Assembly (NCBI GenBank): GCA_004557855.1
Contig: SFFJ01000024.1
Coordinates: 1-34,832, forward strand
Direction: 5' to 3'
DNA length: 34,832 bases
Origin: Oscillospiraceae bacterium
Lineage (GTDB): Bacteria; Bacillota; Clostridia; Oscillospirales; Ruminococcaceae
Shown piece by piece: positions 13,251-21,425 of the stretch. Under the pieces are notes generated by a model, which did not search any database, was not told where the DNA came from, and worked only from the letters and a program-made list of their open reading frames with translations. The position numbers and the translations under genes were made by a program. Within the stretch, counting starts at the first letter, position 1; the number at the start of each line of letters is the position of its first letter.

Positions 13251-15656
13251 TTACCGCACGGCGACCCGTTCGGTCAGCCGGGTGGCCTCCTTATAGGGGC
13301 GTACCAGCATGTAGATGATAGCAGCGAGTACGATGACCGCAGCGATCACACCGATGATATTGGCATTGCCGGTGAACAGGCCGCCGAACTGATTGATCAT
13401 CAGTGCGACCGCATAGGCAAACCCGCATTGATAACCGATGGCGAACCAGGTCCACTTGGGGCTGTTCATCTCACGCTTGATGGCGCCGATGGCCGCAAAG
13501 CAGGGGGCGCACAGCAGGTTGAATACCAAAAAGCTGTACCCGGTAATGCCGGTAAAGGCTGCCGCCAGCGCCTGATAAACCGTCCCGCTGCCACCGCTGT
13601 ACAGTACGCCCAGCGTCCCGACGATGTTCTCCTTCGCAACCAGCCCGGTGATGGAGGCAACGGTCGCCTGCCAGTTGCCCCAGCCGAGGGGCGCAAAGAT
13701 CCAGGCGATGGCGCCGCCGATCCTTGCCAGAATGGAAAGGCTGATCTGATCCTCCTCCAGCATGGCGAACTGCCCGTCCACCCAGCCGAAGCGGGAGGTG
13801 AACCATACAAAGATGGTGGAAAGCAGGATGATGGTACCGGCCTTTTTGATGAAGGACCAGCCGCGCTCCCACATGGAACGCAGGACATTCCCCACGGTGG
13901 GCCAGTGGTAGGCGGGCAGCTCCATCACAAAGGGGGCGGGGTCGCCCGCAAACATCCGGGTCTTTTTCAGCATGATGCCGGAAATGATGATGGCAGCCAT
14001 GCCGATGAAGTAAGCGGAGGTGGAAACCCAGGCGCTGCCGTCAAACAGAGCGCCGGCGATCATGCCGATGAAGGGAACCTTGGCGCCGCAGGGGATAAAG
14101 GTGGTGGTCATGATGGTCATGCGACGGTCACGCTCATTCTCGATGGTACGGGAGGCCATAATGCCGGGGATGCCGCAGCCGGTGCCGATCAGCATGGGGA
14201 TAAAGGATTTACCGGAAAGCCCGAACTTGCGGAAGATACGGTCCAGTACAAAGGCGATGCGTGCCATATAGCCGCAGGCCTCCAAAAATGCCAGCATCAG
14301 GAACAGCACCAGCATCTGCGGAACAAAGCCCAGCACCGCACCGACGCCCGCCACTATGCCGTCCAAAATCAAGCCGGAGAGCCAGTCGGCGGTACCGGCC
14401 CGCTCCAGGGCGTTCCCCACCAGCACGGGGACACCGGGCACCCATATGCCGTAGTCGGCGGGGTCGGGCTCCTCCCCGATCCTCTCGATGGTCGCCTTGG
14501 CCTTTTCGTAGTCTACCATGGTCGCCTTTTTGGTGGTGATCGCCAGCGTTTCCTCGTTTTCCACCTCATAGGTAAAGGTGCCATCTGCGGCCAGAGAGCC
14601 ATTTTCTTCGATGTAGGCATCATAGCCGTCCACGATCAGCGAAGCATCGCCGTATTCCTCGGCCAGCTTCCCGTATCCGCCGTCGATGCCCAGCAGGTGC
14701 CAGCCATCGCCGAACAGCCCGTCATTGGCCCAGTCGGTCGCGGGGGCGCCCACGCCCACCATGGCCACCCAGTAAACGATAAACATCACCGCGGCAAAGA
14801 TGGGCAGTCCCAGCCACCGGTTGGTCACTATGCGGTCGATGCGGTCGGAGGTGGAAAGGCCGCCGTGGTTCTTTTTCTTGTAGCACGCCTTGATGACCTC
14901 GCCGATGTAGATATATCTCTCGTTGGTGATGATAGACTCGGCATCGTCGTCCAGCTCGGCCTCCACCGCCTTGATATCATTTTCAATGTGCTCCAGCACG
15001 CCCTTATCGATATTGAGCGCCGCCAGCACCTTATCGTCCCGTTCAAAAATCTTGATGGCGTACCACCGCTGCTGCTCCTCCGGCATATCATGCACGGCCG
15101 CCTCCTCGATATGCGCCAGTGCGTGCTCCACGCTGCCGGAGAAGGTGTGCTGCGGGACGGTTTTGCCGTTGCGGGCGGCATCCACGGCAGCCTCTGCGGC
15201 GGCCATAATGCCGGTTCCCTTCAGCGCGGAGATCTCCACCACCCTGCAGCCCAGCTGCCGGGAAAGCTCCTCCACGTTGATCTTATCACCGTTCTTTTTC
15301 ACGATGTCCATCATATTGATAGCCACCACCACCGGGATCCCCAGTTCGGTCAGCTGGGTGGTGAGGTACAGGTTGCGCTCCAGGTTGGTGCCGTCCACGA
15401 TATTGAGGATGGCATCGGGGCGCTCACCCAGCAGGTAGTTCCGGGCCACCACCTCCTCCAAAGTATAAGGAGAAAGGGAATAGATGCCGGGCAGGTCGGT
15501 GATGGTCACGCCCTCGTGCTTTTTCAGCCGGCCTTCTTTCTTTTCCACCGTTACGCCGGGCCAGTTGCCCACAAACTGGTTGGAGCCGGTCAATGCGTTA
15601 AAAAGCGTCGTTTTTCCGCTATTGGGGTTGCCGGCCAGTGCTATTCTGATATTCAT
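13251..15656 (-). CDS. feoB: Ferrous iron transporter FeoB
   Basis: 801 residues from the ATG at 15656 with AGAGAGG upstream. FeoB imports Fe2+ and is controlled by its own cytoplasmic GTPase domain. The G domain shows the P-loop GNPNSGKTT (about residue 9), switch region GNWPGVTVEKKEG, DLPGIYSL and NMMD in place of the usual NKxD. The membrane part contains the gate motifs IGTGCGIPGIMASR and FIPCGAKVPF, and LLCAPCFAAIGAIKRE near the C-terminus. An insertion of about 85 residues with charged sequence (GGYGKLAEEYGD to DYGIWVPGVP) lies between the first membrane helices and the gate core, which I take to be extracellular. It is preceded by a DtxR-like palindrome at 15684 and belongs to the feoA-feoA-feoB operon. 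Confidence 0.95.
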   Translation of the reverse strand: MNIRIALAGNPNSGKTTLFNALTGSNQFVGNWPGVTVEKKEGRLKKHEGVTITDLPGIYSLSPYTLEEVVARNYLLGERPDAILNIVDGTNLERNLYLTTQLTELGIPVVVAINMMDIVKKNGDKINVEELSRQLGCRVVEISALKGTGIMAAAEAAVDAARNGKTVPQHTFSGSVEHALAHIEEAAVHDMPEEQQRWYAIKIFERDDKVLAALNIDKGVLEHIENDIKAVEAELDDDAESIITNERYIYIGEVIKACYKKKNHGGLSTSDRIDRIVTNRWLGLPIFAAVMFIVYWVAMVGVGAPATDWANDGLFGDGWHLLGIDGGYGKLAEEYGDASLIVDGYDAYIEENGSLAADGTFTYEVENEETLAITTKKATMVDYEKAKATIERIGEEPDPADYGIWVPGVPVLVGNALERAGTADWLSGLILDGIVAGVGAVLGFVPQMLVLFLMLAFLEACGYMARIAFVLDRIFRKFGLSGKSFIPMLIGTGCGIPGIMASRTIENERDRRMTIMTTTFIPCGAKVPFIGMIAGALFDGSAWVSTSAYFIGMAAIIISGIMLKKTRMFAGDPAPFVMELPAYHWPTVGNVLRSMWERGWSFIKKAGTIILLSTIFVWFTSRFGWVDGQFAMLEEDQISLSILARIGGAIAWIFAPLGWGNWQATVASITGLVAKENIVGTLGVLYSGGSGTVYQALAAAFTGITGYSFLVFNLLCAPCFAAIGAIKREMNSPKWTWFAIGYQCGFAYAVALMINQFGGLFTGNANIIGVIAAVIVLAAIIYMLVRPYKEATRLTERVAVR

Positions 15657-15683
15657 GCGTTCTCGCCTCTCTTTCTGTCTTTT

Positions 15684-15701
15684 GGTTAGCATTCACTAAC
15701 C
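15684..15701. promoter_or_regulatory. DtxR/IdeR-type palindrome upstream of feoB
   Basis: GGTTAG-cattca-CTAACC, perfect 6-bp arms with a 6-bp spacer, 28 bases before the feoB start. It has the same design as the sites at 16430 and 16539. Confidence 0.65.
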
Positions 15702-15738
15702 GTATGCCGTTAAAAATGCGGGGGCCGCCCCGCCGGGA

Positions 15739-15960
15739 TCATTCCACCTCTATCTGTCCGGCGTCCGCCTTCCGCAGGGAAAGCTCATACCCGCGCACCG
15801 TCACCTCAATGGGGTCGCCCAGCGGCGCCACCTTGCGGATATACACCTCCACACCCTTGGTGAGCCCCATATCCATTATGCGCCGCTTGATGGCGCCTTC
15901 TCCATGGATTTTGACCACCCGGACCGTCTCACCGATCTTTGCCTCTTTCAGATTTTTCAT
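15739..15960 (-). CDS. feoA: FeoA-family protein (second in operon)
   Basis: 73 residues with GGAGGG nine bases before the ATG. FeoA is an SH3-like protein that supports FeoB. The visible signature is IKRRIMDMGLTKGVEVYIRK, then PLGDPIEVTVRGYELSLRKA, the usual beta-barrel core ending with residues that close the domain. It is full length. It sits 82 bases ahead of feoB and 209 bases after the other feoA; that gap contains the dispersed repeat copy B. Two FeoA proteins per FeoB are common in Clostridia and may form the complex with FeoB together. Confidence 0.92.
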   Translation of the reverse strand: MKNLKEAKIGETVRVVKIHGEGAIKRRIMDMGLTKGVEVYIRKVAPLGDPIEVTVRGYELSLRKADAGQIEVE

Positions 15961-16029
15961 CCTCGAACCCTCCTTCTTATTGGTCTGTTTTGCTTTCTTT
16001 CTGTAAAAAATGGCCCCTGCTCCTCCGCC

Positions 16030-16106
16030 ACGGCGGGCACCCCTCCGCTTAACTCGTGCTGACCCGTCGTTTCACTCCGGGCAGCCCTCGCCACTGCGGT
16101 GCACCC
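16030..16106 (+). repeat. Dispersed GC-rich intergenic repeat, copy B
   Basis: The copy contains ACGGCGGGC, CCGCTTAACTCGTGCTGACC and CACTCCGGGCAGCCC, closely matching copy C at 21134-21211. It lies between two feoA genes of one operon. Confidence 0.6.
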
Positions 16107-16169
16107 GCCTTCCCCCACCGGGTCTGCGACCCGCCGGGCTCATCGGGCAGCCTCACTGGGGCGCTGCCG

Positions 16170-16382
16170 TTATACCATTATCTTTACCGCCATCTCCTTA
16201 CTGATGGCCACCCGGGTGTCCTTCACATTGACGATCACATTGCCGCCCAGCGTGCTGACCACCGTCACCCCGCCGCCGGCCACAAACCCCAGGTTCTCCA
16301 GGTGCCGCTTCACTTCCGGGCTCCCGCCGATCCGCTTGATGATATTTTCCTCGCCTACCTCGGCCAAACTCAAAGGCATCAT
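16170..16382 (-). CDS. feoA: FeoA-family protein (first in operon)
   Basis: 70 residues beginning MMPLSLAEVGEENIIKRIGG. The FeoA core (VKRHLENLGFVAGGGVTVVS, then NVIVNVKDTRVAISKEMAVK) is complete. GGAGGAG lies four bases before the ATG. This is the first gene after the iron-regulated promoter at 16454-16482. It differs clearly in sequence from the second feoA, so the pair is not a recent duplication and the two may bind different faces of FeoB. Confidence 0.92.
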   Translation of the reverse strand: MMPLSLAEVGEENIIKRIGGSPEVKRHLENLGFVAGGGVTVVSTLGGNVIVNVKDTRVAISKEMAVKIMV

Positions 16383-16429
16383 GCGCTCCTCCGTTTCTCT
16401 GCCGGGTGCCGCCCGGTTGATTTATTCGC

Positions 16430-16447
16430 AGTTAGTCCCTGCTAACT
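16430..16447. promoter_or_regulatory. DtxR/IdeR-type operator at feo start site
   Basis: AGTTAG-tccctg-CTAACT, perfect arms with a 6-bp spacer. It begins six bases after the -10 box of the feo promoter, over the expected transcription start, the classic place for an iron-dependent repressor. Confidence 0.75.
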
Positions 16448-16453
16448 ACGCCT

Positions 16454-16482
16454 ATCATAGTCATCTTCCACCCCGTTGTCAA
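16454..16482 (-). promoter_or_regulatory. feo operon promoter
   Basis: On the minus strand: TTGACA (16477-16482), a 17-bp spacer and TATGAT (16454-16459). Confidence 0.85.
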
Positions 16483-16538
16483 TGCATTTTCCCCCGCAAA
16501 TTCCGCCGTTTTCGCATTTTCGTCAGTCCTGCCCATTT

Positions 16539-16556
16539 AGTTAGTCTATGCTAACT
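16539..16556. promoter_or_regulatory. DtxR/IdeR-type operator between feo and suf
   Basis: AGTTAG-tctatg-CTAACT has the same arms as the feo operator. It lies 57 bp upstream of the feo -35 box and about 45 bp upstream of the candidate suf -35 box, so it could serve the suf side. Confidence 0.65.
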
Positions 16557-16599
16557 TTATTCTTGTGCAGATTGCCCCCTTCCTGCCCCCATCTCCCGC

Positions 16600-16628
16600 T
16601 TGCACTTTGCCGCCAAAGCGTGTAAACT
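16600..16628 (+). promoter_or_regulatory. Possible suf promoter
   Basis: TTGCAC (16600-16605), 17 bp and TAAACT (16623-16628), about 30 bases before the sufC-like start. Both boxes are imperfect. Confidence 0.4.
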
Positions 16629-16659
16629 ATACCCGTAAAGTCTTATTAAGGAGTGCGCC

Positions 16660-17409
16660 ATGCTTGAATTACAGCACATCAGCTACGAAACCGAAGAAAA
16701 CCGTGAAATTCTGCACGATATCAACCTGACCATCGCCGACCGTTTTGTCGCCATCACCGGGCCGAACGGCGGCGGCAAGTCCACTCTGGCCAAAATCATC
16801 GCCGGCATTTACACCCCCACCGCAGGCCGCCTGCTGCTGGACGGCGAGGACATCACCGGCCTTTCCGTCACCGAGCGTGCCCGCCGGGGCATCAGCTACG
16901 CCTTTCAGCAGCCGGTGCGCTTTAAGGGGCTGCGGGTCGGCGACCTGATGAACCTGGCCGCCGGCAAAAACGCCAACATCGCCGAGGTCTGCGCCTACCT
17001 CAGCGAGGTCGGACTCTGTGCGCGGGATTACATCGACCGGGAGCTGGACGCCAGTCTTTCCGGCGGGGAATTAAAGCGCATCGAGATCGCCATGATTTTA
17101 GCACGGGGCACCGCCCTTTCGGTCTTTGATGAGCCCGAGGCCGGCATCGACCTGTGGAGCTTCCAGAACCTCATCCGGGTCTTTGAAAAGATGTACGAAA
17201 AGACCCGGGGCAGCATCCTCATCATCAGCCACCAGGAGCGCATCCTCAATATCGCCGATACCATCGTCCTCCTGAAGGACGGTCGGCTGACGGAATGCGG
17301 CCCCCGTGCGGAGGTCCTGCCCCGCCTGCTGCGCAATATCGATACCGCCCCGCCGGTTTGCAGCATGCTTTCCGATACCGTAAAGGAGGTGCGCCCCAAT
17401 GATCGATGA
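16660..17409 (+). CDS. sufC: SufC-like iron-sulfur assembly ATPase
   Basis: 249 residues with AAGGAG before the ATG. The ABC ATPase motifs are P-loop GPNGGGKST, Q-loop FQQP, signature LSGGELKR (in ASLSGGELKRIEIAMILARG), Walker B SVFDEPEAGID and switch His in IISHQERI. The signature followed by KRIEIAMILARG and the DEPEAGIDLWS segment mark it as SufC rather than a transporter ATPase. SufC drives the SufB/SufD scaffold that builds Fe-S clusters. The gene overlaps the next by 11 bases. With only one SufB/D-type partner and no SufS or SufU in sight, it matches the two-gene minimal SUF (SMS) form found in anaerobes. Confidence 0.88.
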   Translation: MLELQHISYETEENREILHDINLTIADRFVAITGPNGGGKSTLAKIIAGIYTPTAGRLLLDGEDITGLSVTERARRGISYAFQQPVRFKGLRVGDLMNLAAGKNANIAEVCAYLSEVGLCARDYIDRELDASLSGGELKRIEIAMILARGTALSVFDEPEAGIDLWSFQNLIRVFEKMYEKTRGSILIISHQERILNIADTIVLLKDGRLTECGPRAEVLPRLLRNIDTAPPVCSMLSDTVKEVRPNDR

Positions 17410-18319
17410 CATCCAAAAAAGACTGCTGAAGGAGATCGCCGACCTCGACAGCCTGCCCGTCGGCGCCTATAATATCCGCGCCAACGGCGCTGCGGCAGGC
17501 CGCCATACCACCGCCAATATCGATATCGTCACCAAGACCGACCGCCCCGGCATCGATATCATCATCGCCCCCGGCACCAAAAATGAAAGCGTCCACATCC
17601 CGGTGGTCGTCAGCCAAACGGGGCTCAAGGACCTTGTCTACAATGATTTTTACATCGGGGAAAATGCCGATGTCGTCATCATCGCCGGGTGCGGCATCCA
17701 CTGCGCCGGTGCGGAGGAGACCTCCCACGACGGCATCCATACCTTCCATGTGGGCAAAAACGCCCGCCTGCGCTATGTGGAAAAGCACTACGGCGAGGGC
17801 GAGGGGCGCGGCAAGCGGGTGATGAACCCCACCACCATCGTGCATCTGGCGGAGGGCGCCGCCATGGAGATGGAGACCACCCAGATCTCCGGCATTGATG
17901 ATACCATCCGCAAAACAAGCGGCACGCTGGCCGCCCATGCCACCCTCACCGTCCGTGAAAAGATCATGACCACCGGCGATCAGCACGCCGTCACCGATTT
18001 TACCATCGACCTCGACGGCGAAAACTGCAGCACTGATGTTGTCAGCCGCAGCGTCGCCCGTGATGAAAGTAAGCAGGAATTCTACAGCCACATCAACGGC
18101 AACAATGCCTGCGCCGGCCACAGCGAATGTGACGCCATCATCATGGATCGGGCCTGCGTCATCGCCACCCCGGCGCTTGTCGCCACCCACGTCGATGCCG
18201 CCCTCATCCACGAAGCCGCCATCGGCAAGATCGCCGGGGAGCAGCTCATCAAGCTCATGACGCTGGGGCTGACCGCCGAGGAGGCCGAACATGAGATCGT
18301 CAACGGATTTTTGAAATAA
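17399..18319 (+). CDS. sufB: SufB/SufD-like scaffold (minimal SMS type)
   Basis: 306 residues, shorter than classical SufB (about 470), with AAAGGAGG ahead of an ATG inside the sufC 3' end. The core beta-helix region (NDFYIGENADVVIIAGCGIH, FHVGKNARLRYVEKHYGEGE) and the conserved C-terminal block with GHSECDAIIMDRACVIATPA and HEAAIGKIAGEQLIKLMTLG are clear. These hold the His-Glu and Cys positions expected near the cluster-building site. The short length and single copy fit the SMS SufB-like protein, which would pair with the SufC-like ATPase as the whole machine. It is followed after 20 bases by pepT, apparently in the same transcript. Confidence 0.88.
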   Translation: MIDDIQKRLLKEIADLDSLPVGAYNIRANGAAAGRHTTANIDIVTKTDRPGIDIIIAPGTKNESVHIPVVVSQTGLKDLVYNDFYIGENADVVIIAGCGIHCAGAEETSHDGIHTFHVGKNARLRYVEKHYGEGEGRGKRVMNPTTIVHLAEGAAMEMETTQISGIDDTIRKTSGTLAAHATLTVREKIMTTGDQHAVTDFTIDLDGENCSTDVVSRSVARDESKQEFYSHINGNNACAGHSECDAIIMDRACVIATPALVATHVDAALIHEAAIGKIAGEQLIKLMTLGLTAEEAEHEIVNGFLK

Positions 18320-18339
18320 TTTTAAGGAGGCCATCCGCC

Positions 18340-19527
18340 ATGAATGTCACCGATCGTTTTCTTCAGTATGTCAGCTTTGGCACCAACAGCGATGAAAAAA
18401 GCGAAAGCTGCCCCTCCACCCCGGGCCAGCTGGCGCTGGGCGCCGCCCTTGCAAAGGAATTAAAGGCCATCGGCCTTACCGATGTCGAGCAGGATGCCGA
18501 CGGCTATGTGTACGGCTATCTCCCCGGCGAAGGCGAAGCCCTCGGGCTTATCGCCCACATGGATACCAGCCCCGCCGTCCCCGGCGACCACATCAAGCCC
18601 CGCATCGTCACCTACACCGGCGGCGTGTTGGAGCTGGGTGCCTCCGCCCTCTCCCCCGTCGATTACCCCTTTTTGGCGGATTACATCGGGCAGCAGCTCA
18701 TCGTCACCGACGGCACCACCCTGCTGGGCGCCGATGACAAGGCCGGCGTTGCGGAGATCGTCACCCTGTGCGAAATGCTCATCGCCCACCCGGAAATCAA
18801 GCACCGCCCCATCGCCGTCTGCTTCACCCCCGATGAGGAGATCGGCCGGGGTACCGATCGTTTCCGTGTGGAACGCTTCCCCGCAAAGGAGGCCTATACC
18901 GTTGATGGCGGCGAGCTGGGCGAGATCGAATACGAAAACTTCAATGCCGCTTCGGCGACCGTCACCGTCCACGGGCTCAATATCCACCCCGGCAGCGCCA
19001 AAAATAAGATGAAAAACGCCGCCCTGCTGCTGGCCGAGTTCATCGGGCTGCTGCCCGCCGCCGAAACCCCCGCCCATACCGAGGGCTACGAGGGATTTTT
19101 CCACCTGTGTGAAATGTCGGGCGATGAGTCCTCCGCCGAGGCCTCCTATATCATCCGGGACCACGACCGGGAAAAGTTCGAGGCACGCAAAACGCTGATG
19201 GCGCAGACCGCCGAATACATGAACCAAAAATACGGCCCCGGCACCTTCACCCTGCAAATGACCGACAGCTACTATAATATGAAGGAAAAGCTCACCGGCC
19301 ATATGCACCTCATCCGCAATGCCGAAGCCGCCATGCAAAAGGCCGGCGTCACCCCGCAGATCGTCGCCATCCGCGGCGGCACCGACGGCGCCCGCCTCTC
19401 CTACGAGGGGCTGCCCTGCCCCAACCTCTCCACCGGCGGCCTCAATTTCCACTCCATCCACGAATTCATCCCCATCCCCGCCATGGAAAAAATGGTGGAG
19501 GTGCTGCGCCACCTCGTCACCCTGTAA
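18340..19527 (+). CDS. pepT: Peptidase T (tripeptide aminopeptidase)
   Basis: 395 residues, close to the usual PepT length; AAGGAGG precedes the ATG. PepT is a cytoplasmic di-zinc M20 enzyme that removes the N-terminal residue from tripeptides. Metal and catalytic residues are visible in order: IAHMDTSPA (His and Asp), LGADDKAG (bridging Asp), TPDEEIGRG (general base Glu and ligand Glu), VDGGELGEIEYENFNAA (Asp) and NFHSIHEF (His). RGGTDGARLSYEGLPCPNLS is the family signature. The gene follows sufB by 20 bases. The link to Fe-S assembly is probably only operon sharing. Confidence 0.93.
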   Translation: MNVTDRFLQYVSFGTNSDEKSESCPSTPGQLALGAALAKELKAIGLTDVEQDADGYVYGYLPGEGEALGLIAHMDTSPAVPGDHIKPRIVTYTGGVLELGASALSPVDYPFLADYIGQQLIVTDGTTLLGADDKAGVAEIVTLCEMLIAHPEIKHRPIAVCFTPDEEIGRGTDRFRVERFPAKEAYTVDGGELGEIEYENFNAASATVTVHGLNIHPGSAKNKMKNAALLLAEFIGLLPAAETPAHTEGYEGFFHLCEMSGDESSAEASYIIRDHDREKFEARKTLMAQTAEYMNQKYGPGTFTLQMTDSYYNMKEKLTGHMHLIRNAEAAMQKAGVTPQIVAIRGGTDGARLSYEGLPCPNLSTGGLNFHSIHEFIPIPAMEKMVEVLRHLVTL

Positions 19528-19534
19528 CCCCGCA

Positions 19535-19573
19535 AAAAAGCTCCCCCTACCCATTTCGGGCAGGGGGCTTTTT
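19535..19573 (+). terminator. Terminator after pepT
   Basis: AAAAAAGCTCCCCCTACCC pairs, with one bulge, with GGGCAGGGGGCTTTTT. Confidence 0.85.
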
Positions 19574-19602
19574 CGCCGCAGTTCTTTCTTCCTCCCCCTA
19601 CA

Positions 19603-19631
19603 TTGACATTCCTCCCTTGTGAGAGTATACT
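19603..19631 (+). promoter_or_regulatory. Promoter of the MATE gene
   Basis: TTGACA (19603-19608), a 17-bp spacer and TATACT (19626-19631), about 48 bases before the start. Confidence 0.85.
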
Positions 19632-19679
19632 ATTCTTCAGTTGTCTTTTTTGTGCAAAAATACTTTATCGGAGGTTCCT

Positions 19680-21047
19680 ATGCCCGCCCAATCCATCCCG
19701 CAGGAAAACAAAATGGGTACGATGCCGGTCAAAAAGCTCATCTTCAATATGGCGCTGCCGCTCATCATCTCCATGCTCATTCAGGCGCTTTATAATATCG
19801 TTGACAGCATCTTTGTCTCCCGCATCAGCGAGGACGCCTTCACCGCCGTTTCGCTGGTGTTCCCCATCCAGAACCTCATGATCGCCTTTGCCACCGGAAC
19901 CGGCGTGGGCATGAACGCCCTGCTTTCCCGCCGTCTGGGCGAAAAAAACCGCGAGGGCGCCGAGGCCGTCGCCAATGTCGGCCTGCTGCTGGCTATCTGC
20001 AGCGGCGTTGCGTTTGCGCTGTTCGGGCTGTTCGGTACCGGGCTGTTCTTTTCGATGCAAAAGGGCATTTCCTCCATCATTGCGGAATACGGCTCCCAGT
20101 ATCTCTCCATCGTCTGCATCGGTTCGGTCGGCATCTTTGTGGAAATCACCGCCGAGCGGATGCTTCAGGGCACTGGCCAGACCCTCATCACCATGTATAT
20201 CCAGGGGGTCGGCGCCATCCTCAATATCATCCTTGACCCCATCCTGATCTTCGGCCTGCTGGGACTGCCCGCCATGGGCGTGCGGGGTGCCGCCTACGCC
20301 ACCATCATCGGGCAGCTTGTTGCGGCGGCGCTGGGCGTCATCCTCAATCAAAAGCACAATTCCGATATTCGCATCGACCCTAAAAAAATGCGGTTCGATC
20401 TCCCCCTCATCGGGGAAATTTACGCCATCGGCTTTCCGTCCATCCTCATGACCGCCATCGGCTCGGTCACCACCTACCTCATGAACCAGATCCTGCTGGT
20501 TTTCAGCACCACCGCAGCGGCAGTTTACGGTGCGCTTTTCAAGCTCAACAGCTTTGTATTCATGCCTATTTTCGGTCTGAATAACGCCGTTGTGCCCATT
20601 GTCGCCTACAATTACGGCGCGCAGAACCGCAGCCGCATCAGGCAGGCCACCCGCACCTCAATGATCACCGCCGTTACCATCATGCTGCTGGGCTGGGCGG
20701 CGTTCTTCTTCCTGCCCACGCAGCTCCTCTCCCTCTTTGATGCCTCCGCCGCCATGATCGCCATCGGCATCCCGGCGTTCCGCATCACCTCCTTCACCTT
20801 CCCGCTGGCCGCCATCAGCATCGTGGCCAGCAGCGTGTTCCAGGCACTCGGGAAAAGCATTTACAGTATGCTGGTCTCGCTCGGGCGTCAGCTGATCATC
20901 CTCATCCCGGTGGCGTATCTCTTTTCGCTCACCGGCGTGCTGGAGGACGTCTGGCTCGCCTTCCCCATCGCGGAGGTCGCCTGCCTTGTTTCCTCCCTGT
21001 TGTTCCTCAAAAAGATATTCCGCCGGCTGGATTCCTTCCCGCAGTGA
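19680..21047 (+). CDS. MATE-family efflux transporter
   Basis: 455 residues from the ATG at 19680 with GGAGG five bases upstream. MATE proteins expel drugs and other organic cations in exchange for Na+ or H+. About 12 hydrophobic segments are visible, and the family signature is clear: IFNMALPLIISMLIQALYNI, VDSIFVSRISEDAFTAVSL, FATGTGVGMNALLSRRLGEK and, in the second half, PIFGLNNAVVPIVAYNYGAQ. The repeat of the 'N-A...' loop in both halves reflects the internal duplication of MATE. The closest subgroup by eye is the MepA/DinF-like class; the substrate cannot be read. It has its own promoter and terminator, so it is a single-gene unit. Confidence 0.93.
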   Translation: MPAQSIPQENKMGTMPVKKLIFNMALPLIISMLIQALYNIVDSIFVSRISEDAFTAVSLVFPIQNLMIAFATGTGVGMNALLSRRLGEKNREGAEAVANVGLLLAICSGVAFALFGLFGTGLFFSMQKGISSIIAEYGSQYLSIVCIGSVGIFVEITAERMLQGTGQTLITMYIQGVGAILNIILDPILIFGLLGLPAMGVRGAAYATIIGQLVAAALGVILNQKHNSDIRIDPKKMRFDLPLIGEIYAIGFPSILMTAIGSVTTYLMNQILLVFSTTAAAVYGALFKLNSFVFMPIFGLNNAVVPIVAYNYGAQNRSRIRQATRTSMITAVTIMLLGWAAFFFLPTQLLSLFDASAAMIAIGIPAFRITSFTFPLAAISIVASSVFQALGKSIYSMLVSLGRQLIILIPVAYLFSLTGVLEDVWLAFPIAEVACLVSSLLFLKKIFRRLDSFPQ

Positions 21048-21052
21048 TCCCC

Positions 21053-21086
21053 ATGCCCCGCTTGACTCGTCAAGAGGGGCATTTTT
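21053..21086 (+). terminator. Terminator after MATE gene
   Basis: ATGCCCC-g-CTTGA-ctcg-TCAAG-a-GGGGCAT followed by TTTT. Confidence 0.9.
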
Positions 21087-21133
21087 GCGCCCATAGCAGC
21101 GGCCCCCCGCCCCAGTCGTGCTGACCCACCGTT

Positions 21134-21211
21134 ACGGCGGGCGCAGCCTCCGCTTGACTCGTGCTGACCCTCCGCTCCACTCCGGGCAGCCCTCCCCGCT
21201 GCGGCGCGCCC
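21134..21211 (+). repeat. Dispersed GC-rich intergenic repeat, copy C
   Basis: The copy contains ACGGCGGGC, CCGCTTGACTCGTGCTGACC and CACTCCGGGCAGCCC, the same order as copy B. A further partial copy (CAGTCGTGCTGACCC) precedes it at about 21113-21130. Confidence 0.6.
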
Positions 21212-21345
21212 CCCTTTCCCCGCCATCCCCCCGCCCCGCCTGCCCGCCCCGGCTCAAGCGAACTTTTTGCCCCTCTTTGTGAATTTTCTCCTTTTTGTCG
21301 CAAATTTTTCTCATTTTCCTGTGATCATTTGTTAGTATTTCAGTC

Positions 21346-21374
21346 TTGACATTATCACGCTAAAGCGATAAAAT
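21346..21374 (+). promoter_or_regulatory. Promoter of the liv operon leader
   Basis: TTGACA (21346-21351), a 17-bp spacer and TAAAAT (21369-21374). It lies 52 bases before the leader ORF and 372 before the binding-protein gene. Confidence 0.85.
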
Positions 21375-21425
21375 TGCACCATCAAAGATCGATCCGCCCC
21401 AAGGACGGAGGAAAGGAGTCCCGGC

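Noticed and set aside
12534..15689. A 1051-codon open frame on the plus strand opposite queH and feoB
   Set aside because: FeoB and QueH on the other strand have full family signatures; the frame spans several genes and a terminator.
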